Source: Terriglobia bacterium (GTDB taxonomy: Bacteria > Acidobacteriota > Terriglobia > Acidiferrales > UBA7541). From it: a stretch of DNA of 64,000 bases. The DNA lies in contig JAIQFB010000020.1 of assembly GCA_020073485.1 (NCBI GenBank), positions 1-64,000 on the forward strand, read 5' to 3'. The position numbers and the translations under genes are program-made. The notes under the pieces are model-generated. The model had not been told where the DNA came from. It worked only from the letters and a program-made list of their open reading frames with translations, and searched no databases. Shown in pieces: positions 46,801 through 54,193 of this stretch (positions are counted from its first letter, which is position 1; every line of letters begins with the position of its first letter).

Positions 46801-47239
46801 GCTCAATCCAGCGTCGGCCACCGTCGCTTCGTCCCTATTGACGAGTTTTTTTACCGCGGGTTTGGTGGGGCTGGCCGCCGGTTTGATTGCCGCGTATGTT
46901 CATCCGATGTGGATGCGCAGCGGGATCCTGGTCCTTTACGCCGTGCTCATGTCCAGCAATGTGGCGACGCCCGGAGCATTTTTTCGCGAAGCGGCGTACC
47001 GCCTTGTTGCGGTGGCCGTGCTGTGGATGGGCGTGACGCGGATCGTGCGATTCAACACCATGGGTTATTTTCTGCTTTCGGCGATGATCGCGCTGGTGCC
47101 CGGCGCGGTGGATTTGTTGCAGCAGCCTAATTCCTATTTCCACGCGAACGGCTACATCGTGGTTGCGTTTGCGATCGCGACGCTGGCCTGGCCGGCGATT
47201 TGTTGGAGACGCGGTTCAACATCGGCGCAACCATCTTGA
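43820..47239 (+). CDS. Giant CPBP-type intramembrane protease with internal duplication
   Basis: About 1139 residues, far larger than ordinary CPBP proteins (200-350). The start TTG 43820 has a close AGGAGG; TTG 43787 is an alternative. The N-terminal half has one TM, an extracytoplasmic domain (about 40-235), then a multi-TM CPBP (Abi) domain. Its motifs are SEEFLFR (EExxxR type, near residue 425), FAWGFLH (His) and TWHYTVDA (His), the expected glutamyl-type active site. The C-terminal half repeats the architecture: an extracytoplasmic domain clearly related to the first ('EYLRRAIGISAANRVYRE' against 'TYLEREVGLEGANQMMRG') and another multi-TM region that lacks EExxxR. Substrate is unknown. 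Confidence 0.82.
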   Translation: MRLERLDGKDVRVLLIWILAGLIGAGVAYKYFYRAFPEASVDFKVPRADALEQARQFAGAQGARLDGYDSSIVFDVDDTAKTYLEREVGLEGANQMMRGSLHIWYWQTRFFRPLQKEEFDVRVDPAGGVVGYTHVLEETATGARLERAAAQAAAESFLRDTLHLDLSRYEFREEEANSTERPNRRDWSFSWELRGFRAKDAPYRLNVTLAGDHVDGYNEFLKVPEAWERDYQRLRESNNLFEYIALLPYAFLIGGCLYIIVSLGRRGLLEWRAGLLLAAFLAVLYFVMTMNQWPLDRAAYDTNTPYSSFFLSQVGKAAFISVLSAVLVLLAIVPGEPLYRVSQPGKIRLGAGLRLPGIRTKEFFSANVIGVCLAAAHTGYITVFYIFSRKLGAWAPQDLQYSDIVSTPLPWVSALCIGIYAATSEEFLFRLFAIPYMQRLTKSRWLAVVVPAFAWGFLHSNYPQEPAYIRGIEVGLMGIVAGLVMLRWGIWATLTWHYTVDAFLISTSLLRSHGAYLRVSGAIVGCGALIPLGVAAFFYLSRGGFVADAALLNSARPIGGPRPEAAPGAAEESAPETVPETAPAEVSKGYVAMSTRALGALVVCGLAGLALLAGVKSEAIGDFVRFQIDEKQAAALSEQALRDIKIDPATYRRVATIVYTFDGFTNEYLRRAIGISAANRVYREQVPSAFWSVRYFRDSQNEEYRVILKPDGTLHSVHHTLDEKTSGANLTKEEALARAEAYLRDQKKLNLSPWKLVDAQTDQKPARTDHTFEWEQASALDAASGEQGAHIRVHLQVQGAEVSGYRIFIKIPQAWLDAENRDTPGQLAQTYGRGIGMSVILVAVLIILFRNLKNPDLARVPWRRLAKWSLWVLAAAIVILANQIPQVLQEYATTMPLSVYYASQSILRFFGLSIDLAGAVLLLGIAWFFLERAFGPGRIPAWTGMPPAYYRDAFCVAAFGSAAVMGLGHLPGLFARWPLLRHALSASVPGTLDMLNPASATVASSLLTSFFTAGLVGLAAGLIAAYVHPMWMRSGILVLYAVLMSSNVATPGAFFREAAYRLVAVAVLWMGVTRIVRFNTMGYFLLSAMIALVPGAVDLLQQPNSYFHANGYIVVAFAIATLAWPAICWRRGSTSAQPS

Positions 47240-47308
47240 AGATTCGGACCGCGCAGCGAAGATGTCTTCCAATCTGCGACCGCACCATCTGTGGGGCCGG
47301 CACGGTTT

Positions 47309-47385
47309 GGTGGCACAGGCTTCAGCCTGCGCGGTTTTAATTTTCTGCCTCGCGGAACAGCGCACAGGCTGAGGCCTATGCCACA
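47309..47385. repeat. Family B inverted pair between convergent genes
   Basis: GGTGGCACAGGCTTCAGCCT (about 47309-47328) and CGCACAGGCTGAGGCCTATGCCAC (about 47361-47384) form an inverted pair between the CPBP gene and the permease gene. It resembles the pair at 40709-40782. Confidence 0.7.
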
Positions 47386-47395
47386 AAGACTCGCT

Positions 47396-48739
47396 TCACG
47401 TCCCTTTTTTCCGCAGGACTAACTGGCTCAGAAGATAAAATCCCGCGCCGGCTACGACGATGCCGATGCCGATGGCCAGTTCGCTGGTCGATCCGACCAG
47501 TTCGGCGCGATTGCGGGCCATGGCCGCGATCATCAACGCCATGGGCGGCACGCCGATAGCGATCGCACCCACGGTGCCGCCGGGAACGCGAAACGGCCGC
47601 GCCAGTTCCGGCTCGCGAATGCGCAGCGCCACCAGAGCCCAGAATTCCAGCAGGATGCTCAGCCCGGTCAGCAGGACGTCCAGGATGAGGCTCTTCTCAA
47701 AACCCAAAGGGAAGCAGATCGCCCAGAGAACCGCGCACACCAGGATGGCCACCCAGGGCGCGCCCTTGCGATCGATGCGCGTGAAAATGCGCGGAAGATA
47801 CCCATCTTCGGCCATCACCAGCGGCAGCCGCGTGAACGAGAGCATGAGCGCGCTGAACGATCCGATTGCGCCGATCACTCCGGCGACCGCAATGGCGATG
47901 GCCAGCGTCTCGCCTCCGATGATGTGCGCGACGTCCACCCAGCCTCCTGTCGTCCAGCTGTTTGGATCTATTCCCGTGCGCGCCACCGCGCCCACGGGCA
48001 GCACATAGCTCACGACAACCAAAATTACCGCGCCGAACATGGCGCGGGAATAGGTGCGCTGCGGCGCTTCCACTTCGCCCGCAATGGTCGAAAGATTGTC
48101 CCAGCCCATGTAATTCCACATGGCGATGAGCACGCCGCCGAGCAGGTCTACGTGGCGCAACGGAACCTGCGCGACATCGCCCGGGGCCCGCTCGATTCCC
48201 AACGCGAAAATAATCAACGCCACGAACGGCACGAGCAGGGCGATGTTGAGCCACACGGAGCCTTCGCCCACCGAATGCACACCGAAAAGATTCCACGCCG
48301 TGCACAGCGCGATCATTGCGAATCCCAGGATAAGTCCGCGGTGCCCGGAGACAAGTCCCGGCAGGAATCGCCCGATGTAGGCGATGCACAGGTTCGGGTA
48401 CAGCGCCATTTCAAAAATGCTGCCCGCCAGCGTCAGCCATGTTTCCTGAAATCCCCAGAAGCGGCCCATGCCGCGGCGCACCCAGACGTAGAAGCCGCCT
48501 TCCTCGGGAATCGCCGTCGCCAGTTCGCTGACCATCAGGGCGGTGGGCAGACTCCAAAGCAAAGGCGTGATCACCAGGATCAGGAGCGTGGCGGCGTAGC
48601 CTGTCTTTTCGACGATATCTTCGAGTCCGTACGGGCCGCCGGCGACCATGAAATAGGTAGCCGTGATCATGGGCACCACGGAAATCTTGCTCAAGGATTT
48701 CAGGCCGCTTTTTGTGGCGCCACTTTTTGGAGAGTTCAT
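47396..48739 (-). CDS. APC-family amino-acid permease
   Basis: A 447-residue inner-membrane transporter with about 12 TM helices. The N-terminus 'ISVVPMITATYFMVAGGPYG' contains the APC TM1 GGP-type substrate motif. Further landmarks are 'VSELATAIPEEGGFYVWVRR' in the TM2-TM3 region and 'MWNYMGWDNLSTIAGEVEAP' near TM6. The family carries amino acids or polyamines by cation coupling; the substrate cannot be told. It stands alone, converging with the CPBP gene. Confidence 0.92.
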   Translation of the reverse strand: MNSPKSGATKSGLKSLSKISVVPMITATYFMVAGGPYGLEDIVEKTGYAATLLILVITPLLWSLPTALMVSELATAIPEEGGFYVWVRRGMGRFWGFQETWLTLAGSIFEMALYPNLCIAYIGRFLPGLVSGHRGLILGFAMIALCTAWNLFGVHSVGEGSVWLNIALLVPFVALIIFALGIERAPGDVAQVPLRHVDLLGGVLIAMWNYMGWDNLSTIAGEVEAPQRTYSRAMFGAVILVVVSYVLPVGAVARTGIDPNSWTTGGWVDVAHIIGGETLAIAIAVAGVIGAIGSFSALMLSFTRLPLVMAEDGYLPRIFTRIDRKGAPWVAILVCAVLWAICFPLGFEKSLILDVLLTGLSILLEFWALVALRIREPELARPFRVPGGTVGAIAIGVPPMALMIAAMARNRAELVGSTSELAIGIGIVVAGAGFYLLSQLVLRKKGT

Positions 48740-48939
48740 AAAGGTCCGGTTCGATCTCAGGGCCCAATAACGCCAAAGCCGATGAGTCTTATACCATTCC
48801 CAATTCGGAAAGCGAAATGGATTGATCCTGGAGCGATTGTCTAATACATTCTGTTTGAACAGGTTAGCTGATGGAGTGGATGGACTGGCACCACCGGGAG
48901 CCGTCGCCTACCATTCCTCGCTTTCCTGCGTCTAATAAT
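48740..48939. promoter_or_regulatory. Upstream region of permease and sigma-factor genes
   Basis: A divergent space whose exact length depends on the sigma gene start. If ECF autoregulation applies, its promoter should lie here, but no clear ECF-type -35/-10 pair is recognisable to me. Confidence 0.45.
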
Positions 48940-49698
48940 ATGGAGTTCTCTGACGATCGCCGGCCGGGTTCACGAACAGTCGGGCCTTCGGGCCCGGGGT
49001 CGAACACCAAGATGGACGCTGACGGAATGACAATCGCATGGTCTGCCGACGGCTCGGGCGATACTGGGCCAGGATCCACCGCGTTCAGTTCGTCCACCAG
49101 GGCCTTGGCTGCTCCCGACGACCGCCTGCTGATCGAGCGCGCGCAGGGCGGCGACCGCGAAGCGTTTGAAGCGCTGGTGCACCGCTACGACCGCGACGTC
49201 CTGCGCATTGCCCTGAACATCCTGCACAAGCCCGACGACGCCCGCGACGTCTACCAGGAAGCCTTCCTCAAAATTTACAAGAATCTCCACCGCTTCCGCT
49301 TCGAGTGCAGCTTCTACACCTGGATGTACCGCATCGTGACCAACGTTTGCCTGGATTTCCTGCGCCGCCGCAAGAGCCGGCCGGAAGATCAGGCTCCGGA
49401 ACTTGCGATCAATCAAAAGGGAGAAGCGCCCGGCGCCGATTTTTTTGACCGGCAGCAGGACACGGGCGCGTCATCGAACCCGGAGCGGCGCCTGATGGGA
49501 ATGGAGATCGGCGCGCGAATTTCCAGGGCGCTGGAGCGGCTGACGCCGCGCGAACGCATGGTGTTTGAGATGAAGCATTACCAGGGATTGAAATTGCGTG
49601 CTATCGGAGACGCGCTTGGCACGTCTGAAGAAACGGTGAAGAACTCGTTGTTCCGCGCCACGCGCAAATTGCGCGAGCAACTGGAAGAATTGCTGTGA
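48940..49698 (+). CDS. ECF sigma factor (module 1)
   Basis: About 252 residues from ATG 48940. The start is uncertain, because in-frame ATGs at 48871, 49012 and 49027 also exist and none has a good Shine-Dalgarno. An N-terminal low-complexity stretch is followed by region 2 ('LIERAQGGDREAFEALVHRY', 'DDARDVYQEAFLKIYKNLHR') and region 4 ('LERLTPRERMVFEMKHYQGL', 'GTSEETVKNSLFRATRKLRE'). Such factors direct RNA polymerase to envelope- or stress-response promoters. A zf-HC2 anti-sigma gene overlaps its stop by the GTGA junction, a classical sigma/anti-sigma pair. Confidence 0.9.
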   Translation: MEFSDDRRPGSRTVGPSGPGSNTKMDADGMTIAWSADGSGDTGPGSTAFSSSTRALAAPDDRLLIERAQGGDREAFEALVHRYDRDVLRIALNILHKPDDARDVYQEAFLKIYKNLHRFRFECSFYTWMYRIVTNVCLDFLRRRKSRPEDQAPELAINQKGEAPGADFFDRQQDTGASSNPERRLMGMEIGARISRALERLTPRERMVFEMKHYQGLKLRAIGDALGTSEETVKNSLFRATRKLREQLEELL

Positions 49699-50777
49699 GC
49701 GAACATTTGCACAACCCGGAGGACGTGGACAACGCCTTGAACCGCGCGATGATTGTTCGCTGCGAAGACATCGAGGCGCTGGCGATCCTGTACGCGTGCG
49801 ACGATCTCGATGCGGCCGCGCGCGCGGCGCTTGAACAGCACGTGAAGCAATGCGCTGCTTGCGCCGCCGTTTTTTCGCGCGAAGCCAGGTTGTACCAGGC
49901 CATCGCGTCGTTCGACCAGCCCGCCGATTCTCTCGATCGCGCCGGCCTGCTGCTGGCCGAGTGCCGCAGCCAACTTGCGGAAGCGATTGACGATCATGAG
50001 GCCAAACGCAATCAGCCCGGCTGGCGCCCCGTGTTCTCCCCCGCGGCGTGGTGGTCGGTGGTTCGCGATACGCTGATCTATCATCCGGCGATGAGCATGG
50101 CCGCGCTGGTGATCGTAAGTTTCCTTGCGGGTGTGGCCGGCCAGCGGACGCAGGTCGCCTCCACGCCCGTTGCACCGCGGCCGGTGATGACGGTTTCCGC
50201 CGTTCCGAAAATCACCGACCAGCAACTGCATAGCGCGCAGAGCGCCAGCGTCGGCTGGGTGACGCCCTCGGATTCACGCACGCCCACCGTGCAGGTGCAG
50301 CTAATGTCGCCAACACCCACCAGCATCGAGGGCGCGCCCGAAGACGCCGACGTGGAGCGCGCGCTGACCTTTGTTTTGGAAAACAGCCGGCAATTCGATC
50401 CGGGCGCGCGCATGGATTCGCTGAATGTGCTGCGCACCCTCGCTGGCGACCCCGAAGTCCGGCGCTCGCTGTGCGGCGCGGCCCGATCGGACACCAATCC
50501 CGGCGTGCGCATGAGGGCGCTGGAATCACTTCAGGGGTTCGAGCAGGATCCGGCCGTGCGGCAGACGATTCTGGACGCGCTGCAAAACGACGCCAATTCC
50601 GGGGTGCGCGTTTCGGCCATTAATCTCTTGCTGAATTCCCTGGAAACCGGGAACGAACCCGGATCGGCGGATCCACAGACGCTGGCCGTGCTGCGCGATC
50701 GTCTGCGAAACGATTCCAACAATTACATTCGACTGCAAAGTGCCGCGGCATTGCGGGATCTCGGCGCCGGGAAGTAG
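49695..50777 (+). CDS. Anti-sigma factor with zinc finger and HEAT-like repeats
   Basis: A 360-residue single-pass membrane protein starting at GTG 49695, overlapping the sigma stop codon (GTGA). The N-terminal cytoplasmic zf-HC2 zinc-binding motif (HVKQCAAC, H-x3-C-x2-C) binds the sigma factor in this family. One TM lies at about 135-150 (MSMAALVIVSFLAGVAG). The periplasmic C-terminus has HEAT-like helical repeats (about 215-355, 'PEVRRSLCGAARSDTNPGVR', 'PAVRQTILDALQNDANSGVR'), an unusual addition that probably senses or binds a partner. A DUF4097/TonB fusion gene lies 85 bp downstream behind a family B hairpin pair. Confidence 0.85.
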   Translation: MSEHLHNPEDVDNALNRAMIVRCEDIEALAILYACDDLDAAARAALEQHVKQCAACAAVFSREARLYQAIASFDQPADSLDRAGLLLAECRSQLAEAIDDHEAKRNQPGWRPVFSPAAWWSVVRDTLIYHPAMSMAALVIVSFLAGVAGQRTQVASTPVAPRPVMTVSAVPKITDQQLHSAQSASVGWVTPSDSRTPTVQVQLMSPTPTSIEGAPEDADVERALTFVLENSRQFDPGARMDSLNVLRTLAGDPEVRRSLCGAARSDTNPGVRMRALESLQGFEQDPAVRQTILDALQNDANSGVRVSAINLLLNSLETGNEPGSADPQTLAVLRDRLRNDSNNYIRLQSAAALRDLGAGK

Positions 50778-50851
50778 GACAGGTTTCAGCCTGTCGGGTT
50801 TCATTTTGCACGGCCGGAAATCAAAAGCGACAGGCTGAAGCCTGTCCTGCT
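50775..50851. repeat. Family B inverted pair within the sigma operon
   Basis: AGGACAGGTTTCAGCCTGTC (50777-50796) and GACAGGCTGAAGCCTGTCCT (50829-50848) are inverted copies. The first begins at the TAG stop codon of the anti-sigma gene. The stem could attenuate read-through into the DUF4097 gene. Confidence 0.75.
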
Positions 50852-50862
50852 AAATTCACTCC

Positions 50863-52680
50863 ATGACGAATTGGCGAATACATTTTGGGGGAGCGATCGT
50901 GGCTCTCGCGGCCACGTCGTCTCTACTGGCTACGCCTGCGAACGCCGCGCCTGCGAACCCCTGCTTCGCCGATTCCACATTTGTCTCGCTGGAAACTGAG
51001 TTACCGGTCGATCCCGCCGATTCCGCGCCACTGCTTTCCATGGAAAGAACAGGCGCGATTCCCGTAAAACAAGGCCTTCGCATTCGAGTGAACGCCGATC
51101 CCGGCAACGTCCACATTTTCACGGACGAGACCACACAGGTTTCCTACCTGGTCCGCGTGGAAGCGGACTCCCGCGAGCCCAGCGCGCGCGAATTTCTCGA
51201 ACAGTTCAAGCTAACGGCGCGGCCCGCGCCCTGGGGCGTTTCCCTGGAGGGAAATGTGCCATGGCGCGAGTTCGGCGGGCGTTTCCGCGTGGTCTATGAG
51301 ATCCATGTCCCGCACCGGAGCAACGTCGAGGTTCACACGCTCGGCGGAAATATCGAGCTGCAGGATCTCGATGGCACCGCGGACTTGTCCACCGAGGGAG
51401 GAAATATCACGGCGGGCAGTGTGGGCCTCGCTCCGGCGGCGCCTTCCAAATCCTTGCCAAAGGCCGCGGCAAATCACGTTGCGGCAAAGCTGGAAACGAT
51501 GGGCGGGCACATCGCAATCGGCGATGTTGCCGGCACGCTGCGCGCAACCACCTCCGGCGGACACATCACTGCCGGAAATATCAGCGGCGACGCTTATCTT
51601 CACACGGACGGCGGGCTGATCCGCGCGGGCCGGATTTCGGGAGCGGCCGAACTGGAAACCGGCGGCGGCAACATCCACGTGCAAAGCGCCGCGTCGAACG
51701 TCATCGCCGATACGGCCGGCGGAGAGATTGATTTTGGCGAAACCTCCGGAACGATTCGCGCGCGCACGGGAGGCGGATCGTTGCGGATTGCGCACGTCAC
51801 CGGGGCCACGGCGGTGGAAACCAGCGGCGGAATTTTTCTGGGACAAGTGGACGCGCCCCTGCGCGTTTCGTCCACGTCGGGTAACGTCACCGCGTGGCTC
51901 GCCGATCCTTCCGGGCGCGCCGTGCCCATTGCCGCTGAAAATTCAAAAAATACGCGCAAACTTCCCGAAGCTTCTCAATTGTCGTCGGACGACGGCGATA
52001 TCGTTGTGTACATTCCGCGCGAGATGGCCGCGACGATCGACGCGGTCGTTGAAGAACGCAGCGGTGGACACAGAATTATCGCCGACCCTTCCCTGCCGCT
52101 GCAGGTCAGCTACCAGGACTCCAGCGTGGGTCCCCGCTCGATTCATTGCGCTGGCGAATTGAACGGGGGCGGAGAAGTTCTTCACCTTCGAGCGGTGTCC
52201 GGCAACATCATCTTGAGGTCCGGCGACCCTCAAACGGATGTAAGCGCCGCGCCGCCCATGCGCCGCAGGGAGCGCGAACGCGGCGATGCTTCCGCCATGC
52301 TCGCGGCCGCGAGTTCCAATGAGCCGGAAACCAACTACGACGCCTCCGGATTTTTCGCGCAAATCCGCCGCATGATTGCGGAATCCTGGTGGGGCGGCGT
52401 GCCGGTCGACGCCGATGAAATGCAGCAGCGCCTGGAACACTCGGTGGCGCCTGTCTATCCGGACGTCGCGCGCAAGGCCGGCATCGAAGGCGACGTGGTC
52501 CTGCGCGTGAGCATTTCAGAAGATGGCCGCGTGACAAACCTGGAAGTCCTCGACGGCCCGCCGGTTCTGGCGCGCGCCGCAGTGAACGCCGTGCGGCAAT
52601 GGCGCTATCGCGCATGGATTATGAATGGCCACCCGGCCGCCGTGGTGACCACGCTGGTTGTTTCGTTCCGTCTGCACTAA
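50863..52680 (+). CDS. DUF4097 adhesin-like domain fused to TonB C-terminal domain
   Basis: A 605-residue exported protein: signal peptide (about 1-28, 'LLATPANAAP'), an N-terminal part (about 70-160) with 'LRIRVNADPGNVHIFTDETT', then a DUF4097-type repetitive beta-strand region (about 160-460) with recurrent 'GGNI', 'TSGGHITAGNISGD' and 'TGGGNIHVQSA' turns that would form a beta-helix. The C-terminus (about 530-605) is a TonB C-terminal domain ('YPDVARKAGIEGDVVLRVSI', 'AAVNAVRQWRYRAWIMNGHP'). No TM follows the signal, so it cannot act as a normal TonB. The fusion suggests a periplasmic protein linked to TonB-receptor or envelope contacts, regulated by the upstream sigma pair. Confidence 0.82.
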   Translation: MTNWRIHFGGAIVALAATSSLLATPANAAPANPCFADSTFVSLETELPVDPADSAPLLSMERTGAIPVKQGLRIRVNADPGNVHIFTDETTQVSYLVRVEADSREPSAREFLEQFKLTARPAPWGVSLEGNVPWREFGGRFRVVYEIHVPHRSNVEVHTLGGNIELQDLDGTADLSTEGGNITAGSVGLAPAAPSKSLPKAAANHVAAKLETMGGHIAIGDVAGTLRATTSGGHITAGNISGDAYLHTDGGLIRAGRISGAAELETGGGNIHVQSAASNVIADTAGGEIDFGETSGTIRARTGGGSLRIAHVTGATAVETSGGIFLGQVDAPLRVSSTSGNVTAWLADPSGRAVPIAAENSKNTRKLPEASQLSSDDGDIVVYIPREMAATIDAVVEERSGGHRIIADPSLPLQVSYQDSSVGPRSIHCAGELNGGGEVLHLRAVSGNIILRSGDPQTDVSAAPPMRRRERERGDASAMLAAASSNEPETNYDASGFFAQIRRMIAESWWGGVPVDADEMQQRLEHSVAPVYPDVARKAGIEGDVVLRVSISEDGRVTNLEVLDGPPVLARAAVNAVRQWRYRAWIMNGHPAAVVTTLVVSFRLH

Positions 52681-52926
52681 GGCGCGGCAACGGATTCGAC
52701 TCCTCGCACTATCACCACATTCCAATTAAGATGACCTTTTCGGCCTCTAAAATGCGAGCGCGTGCGTCAACCATTTAAGATTTCTTGTGCGGATAAAAAA
52801 AAGCGCCCTTGAAAACCGCAAGGACGCGGCACCCAAGCTTCAAAACCAGTCTAAGGCTAACCCAGCAACGCGAATCGGTAATCGGGGGCTCGAACCACAG
52901 ATCCGAGCCCCCTTTTCATGCGCAAT
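52681..52926. other. Intergenic region with terminator and possible small RNA
   Basis: A 246-bp space between convergent genes. The stretch about 52780-52920 is GC-rich with several complementary segments and ends in a good intrinsic terminator. It could be the 3' UTR of the DUF4097/TonB gene or a small RNA. No coding frame is supported. Confidence 0.5.
52884..52916 (+). terminator. Rho-independent terminator
   Basis: GGGGGCTCG (52884-52892) pairs perfectly with CGAGCCCCC (52904-52912) around an 11-base loop, followed by TTTT on the plus strand. It terminates the DUF4097/TonB transcript or a small RNA. Confidence 0.8.
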
Positions 52927-53991
52927 CTACTTGAAGGTGATCTTGGTGACGTCCCATTCCGAGCAGGAGCCGCGAATGAGTTCGTTGTCGTTGACGGCGT
53001 AGAGTTCGTGGATAATGCAGCCGGTCTGGCCCATGCCCATTCCGGATTGGATCCAGCCGAGCAACTTACCGTCGTGATCCAGGCGGTAGATTTTGCCTGT
53101 GCCGTCGCCGCTGTAGATGTATTTGGGGGTGACCTGGACGGACCACGGCGCGCCTACTCCGCCGATGGATTTCTTGAAGTTCAGGTCGTAGTCATACACC
53201 TGGATGCGGAAATTGCCGCGATCGGCAACGTAGACGTTGCCTTGCGCGTCGGTGGCGATGCCGTGCGGCGTGCTGAACTGATTTTCGCCGTTGCCGTGCG
53301 TGCCTACCGCCTTCTGCCAAACGCCGTCCTTGGAGATCTTGACGACGCGCGAGTTGCCGTAGCCGTCGCTGATGTACATGTTGTCCTGCGGATCCCAGGC
53401 GATGTCGGTTTCGCGGTTGAATGTGCCCATGTTTCCGACCGGATAGCGTTCAGTGACTTTCTCACCCCGTTCGATATAGCGCTCCATGTAGTCGATGGCT
53501 TCGGTCTTGCGGCCGAGCGTCATGCGGACGATGCCGTTGGGATCGAACTTGACGATCATTCCGGAACCTTCGTCGACCATCCAAACGTTGTCGTACTTGT
53601 CGTTGCGCACGGAGTGAGCGAAGGACGCGGCGTAGTTGTCCGGTCCCCACATCTTGACGAATTTATAATTCTGGTCGAACTCGAACAGCTCCGCGGCCGT
53701 GCCGCCGCGCGAGCTGCCGCCCTTGCCGGTGCGCGAGTACACAAACAGGTGGCCCTTGGAGTTCAGGGAAACCCCTTCGGTTTCGCCGATGGTGTGATCG
53801 GGGATCGTGAGGGGGAGAACTTCCTCAGTGAACTTCAACTGGGGGGTCGCCGCCTCCAGGGCGAGTTGCTTGGCGATGGCCGCCTGGCGCTCCGGGCTGG
53901 GAGGGCCGAACTGAGCCTTGACCTTCAGCGCCCCGACGCCCAGCACGGCGCCAAACGCAAATAGAGACACTACCAATGAGTTACGTTTCAT
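52927..53991 (-). CDS. Secreted NHL-repeat six-bladed propeller protein
   Basis: A 354-residue exported protein starting MKRNSLVVSLFAF at 53991 behind GAGGAGA. A signal peptide (about 1-25, ending 'KVKAQ') is followed by NHL/beta-propeller repeats with 'DNVWMVDEGSGMIVKFDPNG', 'DNMYISDGYGNSRVVKISKD' and 'QGNVYVADRGNFRIQVYDYD'. Such propellers resemble the peptidylglycine amidating-lyase type, but the lyase metal ligands cannot be verified by eye. It is more likely a binding or scaffold protein. It follows the RND pump gene on the same strand, 200 bp away. Confidence 0.85.
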   Translation of the reverse strand: MKRNSLVVSLFAFGAVLGVGALKVKAQFGPPSPERQAAIAKQLALEAATPQLKFTEEVLPLTIPDHTIGETEGVSLNSKGHLFVYSRTGKGGSSRGGTAAELFEFDQNYKFVKMWGPDNYAASFAHSVRNDKYDNVWMVDEGSGMIVKFDPNGIVRMTLGRKTEAIDYMERYIERGEKVTERYPVGNMGTFNRETDIAWDPQDNMYISDGYGNSRVVKISKDGVWQKAVGTHGNGENQFSTPHGIATDAQGNVYVADRGNFRIQVYDYDLNFKKSIGGVGAPWSVQVTPKYIYSGDGTGKIYRLDHDGKLLGWIQSGMGMGQTGCIIHELYAVNDNELIRGSCSEWDVTKITFK

Positions 53992-54193
53992 ATCCTGAAT
54001 CTCCTCTCCGAGATGAGCGTCCCGCCGGAACTGGCCCGGCCGGTTCTGACCCGGATTGCCGTTTGATCCACCCGAGGCGCGCAATGCTACACCCAAATGC
54101 TCGTCCCGCGGGAATTTTTATAAACAAGCCCTCGCCGCGGAGCTTTCCGGAGGGACGGCACGGCCTGCCGCGCCTGTTGGCTAGAAATCTAAC

